Positions 57,248-64,000 of a stretch of 64,000 nucleotides of DNA are shown piece by piece. Below the pieces are notes generated by a model, which was not told the DNA's origin, did not search any database, and worked only from the letters and a program-made list of their open reading frames with translations. Positions within the stretch are counted from its first letter, which is position 1. Every line of letters begins with the position of its first letter. The DNA comes from Ampullaceana balthica (lineage: Eukaryota > Mollusca > Gastropoda > Lymnaeidae): NCBI GenBank assembly GCA_944989445.1, contig CALYLW010000044.1, forward strand, positions 2,089,501 to 2,153,500. Direction: 5' to 3'. The translations under genes were made by a program, and so were the position numbers.

Positions 57248-58896
57248 AGGTGGCAATGGGAAGGGACAGACAAAAGACTGATAGAAAATCACGGTCCCAC
57301 TAATCCCACTAAGACTACCAGTATACGGACAGATTTTGTAGGGTTGAGTACAAGAATGATCAAAATAGCTAAAAATTAAGCCTGGGACAATGACAAATGA
57401 TTGTAGTTTCCAAATTTTAGGGTACGCTCTTGGTAATGCTAATAAGGGTCGTTTCTTGTTTAGAATGGGAAATATACGAAATGTTCCACCATCAAAAACA
57501 ATGACTATGATTTTTGATGCATACATTGAATTTGTCTGAGTATTACGGTATAGGAGGGCGCCGTAAATAACACGGAATTGGTATTGTATCTTCTATGATG
57601 ATGATAATTTGTTGAAAAGTATGAAGAATAATGATAATATTTTTGGGATTGAAGTTGGGGTCTGAGTGACCTTGTACCAGTATCATGGTGAAATGAAATA
57701 AAGTGGTACGTATGTTCATGACAAATGTGTTGATCATATAAGAAATTTTGTGCACTGGAGACCTCAGTCCAAATTTTATGATAAGAGATGTTGTTATGAT
57801 GATAATGTTTTGATTAGGATGATGAGGCTGCTATGTGTTGATAACTATGAGGAGTTATGATAATGTATTTTTGTATTTACTTGGGGGGTCTGAGCGACCA
57901 ATTCCCAGTATTACTATTATATGAATTGATAAGACAATTCTTATGTGCACGACACATTTTGATTATGTAAGCACAACATGTTTGGAGCCCTCAGGCATTT
58001 GGTATAACATTGATAATATGTATTTATTATATGTTATGATGATGAAATTTTTGATTCATGAAAATTTTGCCAATGACTATGTTATGATTATGAATATGAT
58101 AATTTGTAACCCATTAACTGGTGGTTATAACTGGTCCCAGTAGGGGGGACGATAAATATACATACGAGATCCCGCTATGGGGACAGAAAACATACATAAC
58201 ATGTCCCATAAAGGTACAGATGCAAGTATTAATGAAAAGGGACAGAAAATTGGGTGGATAGGGATTGTTGTGACACATGATTAGCAATTAAACCATTGAA
58301 GCATGCCATTCATTGTTTGTGAGACATGTTGAGCAATTAAGTCACTGAACCATGACTTTCTTCGCTTGTAAAACATGGGGATCATCTAAATCATTGAACC
58401 ATGAGATTCTTTGCTTGTGAAACATGGGTGTCATTTAAGTCATTTAACCATACCAAGATTTTTTTTTGTATGTGAAGAATATTAATACTTCAAATGTGAC
58501 AAATTTGTTCTTTTGTATATTGATGTATATATATCGTTATCATTTTGAGTAATAATAACCTTTGCTACCCTCGAAAGCGAGGTAGTATAGGACTAGACTC
58601 GTACGCAGGTACGAAAACCGGGTAGTTCCACAATGTAAATAAAACGATTCCTTATTATGTATTTGGGAATATACACCAGCTATTGTGAACTAATATTTTT
58701 TTGGAAGCTAGCATATTACTGGTGAAAATTCTGTATATAGTGCACATTGCAATTGTTAAATATTGTTAAAATAACTATATATTAATGAAATACCTGTGTG
58801 TGTAAGAATGGGGATATATTATTAGTAGATCATGACACACCAAAACCTCAAGACCTTATGTTTATAAACTCGCGACATTCTTGCTAAGGTCGCTCG
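57248..58896 (+). other. Long 3' non-coding interior of the LTR element
   Basis: 1.65 kb without a convincing frame, rich in 'atgatgataatg' phrases. 58265-58455 holds three imperfect ~60-bp repeats (gcaattaagtcactgaaccatg-like). 'gggtctgagtgacc' and 'gggtctgagcgacc' recur at 57657 and 57884. It may carry packaging or export signals, or be the relic of deleted pol. Confidence 0.5.
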
Positions 58897-58908
58897 TGAG
58901 GAGGGGGG
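58897..58908 (+). promoter_or_regulatory. Polypurine tract
   Basis: 'tgaggagggggg' directly precedes the 3' LTR. Confidence 0.85.
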
Positions 58909-59418
58909 TGTTACGGTCAGATGTTGTGGTGTGGGGATAACTACGCATAAATGGGGCTGTGAACACTTGTCCTCGTGGAACGGGGGCAAGCGAACTCAAG
59001 GTACGTGCAAAGTTGTAATGAATTGACAGGACCACGGTCAAAGGGAGACATGTGATTGACCCAGGGTCCAGTCACAAACCGGTCGGACAAGACGGGGGTA
59101 TAATAGGGGTCACATTGTGTGTCGAAAGGAGAGTGTTAAGTTGCCAAGTAGCAGGCAGGTGAAAGACGTACGATAGAGTGTGGAGTTTTTGTGAACGTGG
59201 TCCAATCCGGTCAAGCTGGGCCGAGGACTCTGGATGGTATGACCATCAACTGTAAACTGCCAATTGTACTGTACCATAAATATGTTCAAAGCTTCTGGAT
59301 GTCATTAAACTTATGTTGAAAGAAAACAACCCAGCGTTGCTAAGTCTTTTACCCGTCTACGTGGTAAATATCTGTGGCTAAGGGGGGACCTCAACCCCTA
59401 GACAACGACTCCGCCACA
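58909..59418 (+). repeat. 3' LTR
   Basis: 510 bp, differing from the 5' LTR at one position that I can see. It is followed by catgt target duplication. Confidence 0.95.
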
Positions 59419-59560
59419 CATGTTTTACGAGACATAACTACAATTTTGTTTTTTTTATTGTCTTGCGCTGTGTATTATAATGAACATTATTTTAGTTAAG
59501 TCTCGTACATAAAGGATTTATAGTAAAAAACTTGTTTTTTTAACGGGTTTTTTTTACTAA
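59419..59560 (-). repeat. Dispersed repeat family D, copy 4, right part
   Basis: It continues the family D copy interrupted at 53081 (catgttttacgagacataac...). Confidence 0.8.
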
Positions 59561-59944
59561 CCCCTCAGTCACCGTAAGCCTCTATCGTCTTCAGTGCGTC
59601 ATAGTGTTGAAGTTCGACTGCGCTAATTTTTGTCGCTTGTTGCGAAAGGACATTCTTCGAATTGAAGTTGTTTTTTTTAAAAAGTATCTTTGTATTACAA
59701 TTAGTGATTTAAGACAATAAAATCCAGCAATACTGTTTCATGAAGAAAATTGTTATTAATTTTGACAGCATTACACGCGATTTTTCTGCATATATTTATG
59801 TCCCCATACAGGGCCGGATTAAGCCATCTTGGTGCCCGAGGCACAAACCCACATGGGTGCCCCCTTCTGCCCCGATCCCCCACTGACCGCTGGTATGTTC
59901 AATATTAAGCAAACCAACTAACAAACAAAACAGTTGTTAACACA

Positions 59945-60124
59945 CAGGGGCGTCACAAGGTATTGCGGGAGGTGCGGACCGCACCGGGTGACACCAAAGG
60001 GTAAAATTCTGTATGCCTCGTTATTTGGCATTGGTATACTCGGAGGAGGTCTATGGGGTAAGTTATGAGGGGGTTACACCATGACCTACTGAACTGGATG
60101 ACACCCACCCTAGCGACGCCGCTG
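59945..60124. mobile_element. hAT-type MITE, perfect 8-bp duplication
   Basis: Termini 'caggggcgtcacaagg' and 'cctagcgacgccgctg', with ttaacaca at 59937-59944 and 60125-60132. It is 180 bp and non-coding. Confidence 0.9.
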
Positions 60125-60366
60125 TTAACACATGTTTGTACTAGTATCACTCAAATAAAACATATGGTAAGTTATTTCTGTATTAAAATGAATATTTAAT
60201 TAATTTTGTAATAATAACACTATGTAACAAATTTTCACTTTTTTCTGTTCCTGGGTTGAAAGTGTTTGCCTAACCCGTTCGGTCTAGAGAAGAAAGGAAA
60301 TCGCTGTTATTCCAGAAAAATTTTGCTTCTGTGACCGGGACATTGAAATTTGGAAAATCGCGTGTT

Positions 60367-60379
60367 TTCGAGAAAATTC
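60367..60379. promoter_or_regulatory. Heat-shock element, distal (three units)
   Basis: 'ttcgagaaaattc' is TTC-nn-GAA-nn-TTC, a perfect three-unit HSE, about 95 bp upstream of the main array. Confidence 0.75.
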
Positions 60380-60460
60380 TCGATTTGCTTTTCAATGCTG
60401 AGCTTCCTCCCTAAACTGCTAGATTTGTCCAGATGTTTCTACAATTCTCCTGAACACTCT

Positions 60461-60530
60461 AGAACGTTCAAGAAACTTCCAGAACTTTCGAGAAACTCTC
60501 AGAACTGTTTAGAACGTTCTTGAACGTTCC
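60461..60530. promoter_or_regulatory. Heat-shock element array, 14 contiguous 5-bp units
   Basis: The 70 bp divide without gaps into alternating nGAAn/nTTCn pentamers: agaac gttca agaaa cttcc, then agaac tttcg agaaa ctctc, agaac tgttt, agaac gttct tgaac gttcc. Twelve of fourteen are exact; only ctctc and tgttt are imperfect. This is the binding pattern of heat-shock factor trimers and is far longer than the usual 3-6 units. It sits about 18 bp upstream of a TATA box. Confidence 0.88.
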
Positions 60531-60547
60531 AAATGTAGCTGTACAAG

Positions 60548-60555
60548 TATAAAAG
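60548..60555 (+). promoter_or_regulatory. TATA box (tataaaag)
   Basis: A consensus TATAAAAG lies 17 bp after the HSE array and about 90 bp before the first ATG at 60645. Transcription would be expected to start near 60578-60590. Confidence 0.8.
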
Positions 60556-60644
60556 CACAGGTGTCTCGAACCAAGATTCCAATTCGTTTTATTGCAGACT
60601 GAAAGGATAACGATTCGTAGTTGAAGAGAAGTTATTTATTTGAT

Positions 60645-62170
60645 ATGGCATCAAGAGGTTGTTTGCATCCAGCCGATTCATTCTGCTACCGGAAGCAAGT
60701 CGTATAATGTGCGAGGCCTACAAGGCATACTTCGGCGTGCTGGTCGGGGACCAAGACAAATCTTGTGCACCGCATTTCACATGCGAATATTGCAAGAAAA
60801 CACTTGAAGGTAAACTGAACAGTTGCTTCTCGCTTAGATGTGTTTTATTTTATTTTTATAAAATTTCAATGCTTTAGATCTAGTTCATTTCAAAGAGTTG
60901 TAATTTACAAAGTTTTGTCATAAGTCGTGTACTGTAGGCAAATACTTTCCATCTTGAAGTCGTTCCATATTTTGAAATGTCCTGCCCTCAAATTATTATA
61001 ATTCTTATGTATTATTATGTGCTATGTTACAGGTTGGTACAGAGGAGAGAAGCTAGCCATGAAGTTTGTTATCCCTCAAATTTGGCGAGAGCCGACGGAC
61101 CACTCAAGCAACTGCTACTTCTGCATGGTAAACCCAAAAAATCGTCGCACCGGCAAAAATGCCCCTCAGATCCTTTATCTGGACGTACCTTCTTCCATCA
61201 CCCCAGTACCACACAGCCCTGATCTGCCAGATCCGACTCCTCCTAGGCGGCATCGGCCATCTTCAGGAGACAGCAGCAAGTCAGATAGCGAGGCAGATAC
61301 TGGAGATATGGACTACGATTCCGCAGATGAAGTTTGTGATAGAAAGCCATACTTCCCCAACCAGAAAGACGTGAACGATTTAATTAGGGACCTCGGGCTT
61401 ACGAAATCGAATGCTGAGCTTCTGATATCCAGGCTCAAACAGTGGAACTTGGTTGATGATAGCGTACAAGCCACGGATCAGAGGAAGCGGCATCAAAAAT
61501 TCTCCAACTTGACACTAAGGCGCATTATCGCACAAAGGACTGGCCACAACGGACCGAGTTTTTTGTTGGGGAGAGCAATGTGAAGTGGGAGCCGCTGATA
61601 GAACCTCATAAAGTGCTTTTGCCCCCGCTGCAGATCAAGTTAGCCCTCATTAAGCAATCAGTCACTGCTCTTGACAAGGAGTCAGCAGCATTTCAATACC
61701 TCCAAGATCTTTTTCCAAAGCTGTCCGTGGCTAAGGTCAGGGCTGGTATATTCGTCGGACAAAAGATCAAGAAGATCATAGAATGTAAGGATTTCGCAAA
61801 GCTGTTGAACAGGATGGAGAGAGTGGCTTGGAGCAGTTTCGTTGCAGTTGTTCAGGGCTTCCTAGGTAATCACAAAGCTGAAAGCTATGTGGAATTGGTG
61901 CAGACTCTCATAAAGAATTACGCCAAAATGGAATGCAGAATGTCTCTGAAAGTCCATATCCTTGATTCGCATCTCGACAAATTCAAGGAGAACATGGGCG
62001 CTTACTCCGAGGAGCAAGGCGAGCGCTTTCATCAAGATATATTGGACTTTGAACGTCGTTACCAAGTACAGTATAAAGAAAACATGATGGGGGACCACAT
62101 TTGTGGGCTACTTCGAGAGAGTGATTCACAATACAATCGTAAATATAGAAAATCTATAAAGGATTTATAG
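60645..62170 (+). pseudogene. Transposon-like multicopy gene (WREP-CYFC family), internally deleted
   Basis: ATG 60645 opens MASRGCLHPADSFCY. After a frame change near 60700 the exon continues CEAYKAYFGVLVGDQ and CEYCKKTLEG to a GT donor at 60810; a 223-bp intron ends at AG 61032; exon 2 reads GWYRGEK...PQIWREPTDHSSNCYFC, an acidic Ser/Pro linker, then PYFPNQKDVNDLIRDLGLTK. Near 61520 the frame changes and the protein resumes as HYRTKDWPQRTEFFVG...HKVLLPPLQIKLALIK and ends ...EEQGERFHQDILDFERRYQ, with stop at 62168. From memory this family occurs in many invertebrate genomes as 'uncharacterised' multicopy proteins; the middle region of about 200 residues present in full members is missing here. 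The last codons and stop lie in a family D fragment. The name is my descriptor, not an official one. Confidence 0.72.
60810..61032 (+). other. Intron of the transposon-like gene
   Basis: Donor gtaaac, acceptor 'gctatgttacag'. The splice joins LEG|GWYR in frame (GAA G|GT TGG), which restores the family's zinc-binding Cys to WREP spacing. Confidence 0.75.
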
Positions 62171-62299
62171 TAAAAAACTTGTTTTTTGAAAAGCAAACTG
62201 TATTTTGTCTCTATTACTTTGTATAATTCTGCATGACTCAATGTGTTGTTTTCAGATTTTGATGCACGAAACCTGTGGTGAATATAAGAGTGTAACTTT

Positions 62300-62945
62300 T
62301 GTAGTTCTTATTGTAAACACTCTAACGCTTCTATAATCTGAGGATGAGACTTTAGAATAGCTTTAGTTCCAACAGCTTGTGCTTCCCATCTGGTATCGGA
62401 AAGAGAGTTTACCAGCGTTCAATCCACAAAGCATCCTTTCAGAATATTCCATCTGTTAGTTGAAGCTGAGAAGAAAAGTATCGAACAGTTGCAATGTATG
62501 GAAGAAGTTTATTGCCTCTAAACAAGAGTAAACAGCAATTTTGCCGACCAGATTTAGTGAATGGGTAGCACACAGGATATGTATATAGAAAACTAATTTT
62601 CCTCAAGAATTGTGCTCTGCATGCCCTTGTAATACCAAGACATATTAGCTGCGTTATCCGGGACTGACCTCTGCATTTCGCAAAATCAATATTGCAAACT
62701 TCACGTATGTACTGCAACTCTTGCTTAGCCATACCTTCACCGGTGTGACTTTGCAGCTCCAAGAAAGTAAAAAAGTGCTCAATGGGCTCTCCATCTACAT
62801 GTACTACATTGCGAAGAATACCGCTTAACTGATCTATAAGTGAAATATCGGGTATTGACAAGCTGAAATAACCGGAAGCCTTTACTTCATCTATAATTAC
62901 TTGATGGACTTTTGGAGACACAATTTTAATCAGTTATTCACATAT
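62300..62945 (-). pseudogene. hAT transposase pseudogene (TTF/ZMYM-type), central part
   Basis: From 62921 down: MSPKVHQVIIDEVKAS.YFSLSIPDISLIDQLS, GEPIEHFFTFLELQSHTGEGMA, then frameshifts (CRGQSR...; PCAAHSLNLVG-like read across frames) and SLSDTRWEAQAVGTKAIL. These are conserved landmarks of the ZMYM/TTF hAT branch. Several frameshifts and stops; both termini missing. It belongs to the surrounding 59809-63416 element. Confidence 0.85.
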
Positions 62946-63103
62946 AGTTCGGGATACATAAGAAGGATTTCCTTTCCAGAATTTCCTTATTTCGCAATGT
63001 GTGATGCTAAAAATGGATCAAACTGACTGACCAACTCCAGCAACCCTAGAAAATTCAATTTTGTAAATATCAAATTTTTCATTTGTCCCTTTAAAAGAGA
63101 TTT
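62946..63103. other. hAT interior, non-coding
   Basis: Decayed transposon sequence before the second MITE; nothing further recognised. Confidence 0.5.
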
Positions 63104-63270
63104 CAGGGGTGGATTAAGATTGCACGAGGCCCCTGGCTGCAATTCCACCTGGGACCGTGTCCAGCCACTTTATTATACAATTTAATAATTTTGGAGTCCC
63201 TTAATTTAGTCTTAAATCATTAGGGGCCCTTGGTTTTAGACCAATCAGCCTTCCATTTAATCCACCCTTG
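63104..63270. mobile_element. hAT-type MITE
   Basis: Termini 'caggggtggattaa' and 'ttaatccacccttg'. Flanks agagattt (63096-63103) and tgcgattt (63271-63278) match at 6 of 8 bases. It is 167 bp and non-coding. Confidence 0.78.
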
Positions 63271-63424
63271 TGCGATTTAATATTACATTTTGCGATTTGC
63301 TAACGTCATGTCGATTATGGACAATACACAATTTTTTCTTGAGGACTTTTGGTGCCCCCCAAACGCTTGGTGCCCAAGGCACGTGCCTTGTTTGCCTATA
63401 GGTTAATCCAGGCCTTTCTCCATA

Positions 63425-63717
63425 TGTGTACAATTTGTTTGTTTATCCAAGAGGCTTGTATTTTTAAAAATTATATAAAATAAAGTAAAACATATTTAAT
63501 AGTAATGTATTTTGTAAATATAGATATAATCTTTTGTCTCATAGGTTGGGAACCTGTACCTCCATAAGTTTCTTGAGACCTTTCAAAGTATCTAGTATTT
63601 TTTTTTATAATTGCTTTTAATGGATTTTTTAAGCGATCCTCTTTATCACTGCCTATTTTAAATATGGCATAAAAAAAATTCCTCACCTATACAAGTCTTC
63701 ATTACAATTTATATTTA
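63425..63717. other. AT-rich spacer, nothing recognised
   Basis: No coding or repeat signal of note. Confidence 0.4.
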
Positions 63718-63719
63718 AT

Positions 63720-64000
63720 AGGTCTGAGGAAATTAACGATTAACTAATCTATTAATCGTTAAAACTTTTAATCAATTAAAATTAATATTAACGATTAAAG
63801 TTCGATTTATCTAATTTTTTTCTCAATTTATTGATTATGTTATATTTTTGTTACTTACACACTTTACACTCATATTATTATTATTTAAATAGACGTGCAT
63901 GCGTAAACAATAGCTTTTGTTTTCCTTATATCTTGCATAGCAGAGCGAATTCGCTGTGTTACGTCACAAAATTTGGGAGCCATGGAATTACCGCGACCTG
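63720..64000. mobile_element. Left end of a second tagggctg-type hAT, cut by the window edge
   Basis: 'taggtctgaggaaattaacg' followed by 'attaatcgttaaaac' aligns with the first 100 bp of the 31178-31996 element (tagggctgcggaaattatcg). The right end lies outside the window. Confidence 0.7.

Larger units (their letters stand above)
53082..59418 (+). mobile_element. LTR retrotransposon, young, apparently non-autonomous
   Basis: Two 510-bp direct LTRs (TG...CA) enclose 5.3 kb. The 5-bp target duplication catgt lies at 53077-53081 and 59419-59423. The intact target at about 36850 confirms the insertion. I see one difference between the LTRs (gtgagcgtgg versus gtgaacgtgg), so the insertion is recent. 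No reverse transcriptase, RNase H, integrase or protease frame exists in the interior, so mobilisation would need proteins from another element. Confidence 0.95.
59809..63416 (-). mobile_element. hAT transposon with nested insertions, 8-bp target duplication
   Basis: Left terminus 'cagggccggattaagcc', right terminus (reverse complement) 'aaggcctggattaacc', with further matching 'ggtgcccgaggcac' blocks inside both ends. Flanks tccccata (59801-59808) and tctccata (63417-63424) differ at one base. It contains a decayed transposase (62300-62945), two MITEs and a transposon-like gene with its own promoter. Confidence 0.85.

Noticed and set aside
58556..58630. Possible tRNA or hairpin RNA (ctcgaaagcgag)
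   Set aside because: Only a short stem; no tRNA boxes and no other support.

Overview
This window is eukaryotic: spliced exons with GT/AG junctions, long AT-rich introns, minisatellites, a tRNA-derived SINE and many metazoan transposon families (hAT, piggyBac, Tigger/pogo-like, Penelope-like, a LINE fragment, an LTR element). It looks like an invertebrate. A mollusc or other lophotrochozoan is my best guess, but the sequence does not prove it.

The one conventional host gene is a complete farnesyl diphosphate synthase (FDPS) gene on the minus strand, with coding exons between 29519 and 6493. Eight coding exons separated by seven phase-0 introns give a 353-residue protein with all the expected catalytic residues. 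Its introns are packed with tandem arrays (28, 37, 42, 46 and 54 bp units) and transposons. At two splice junctions the exon/intron boundary itself has been tandemly duplicated. Downstream of the gene (1-6490) lie further arrays (51, 62, 26 and ~87 bp) and a Tigger/pogo-like element.

Upstream of FDPS (30-64 kb) I recognise no host gene. 31.2-32.0 kb is a hAT element with perfect 8-bp target duplications and a nested MITE. 34.2-51.8 kb is a 195-bp satellite domain with a homogeneous core (40.8-44.9 kb) and diverged flanks, interrupted by a SINE, two Penelope-like pseudogenes in opposite orientations, an assembly gap and a 4-kb ZMYM-type hAT with a second element nested in it. 53.1-59.4 kb is a young LTR retrotransposon with near-identical 510-bp LTRs and a 5-bp target duplication. 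It has no recognisable reverse transcriptase, integrase or protease, but encodes a 955-residue coiled-coil protein with a hydrophobic segment and a glycine/arginine-rich tail. 59.8-63.4 kb is a hAT element holding two small MITEs and a transposon-like gene.

The most striking signals are: (1) a 70-bp, 14-unit continuous heat-shock-element array followed by a TATAAAAG box in front of that transposon-like gene; (2) the large unusual open reading frame of the LTR element; (3) minisatellites that start from FDPS splice junctions; and (4) long higher-order repeat periods (1,480, 498, 420 and 248 bp) inside the arrays.
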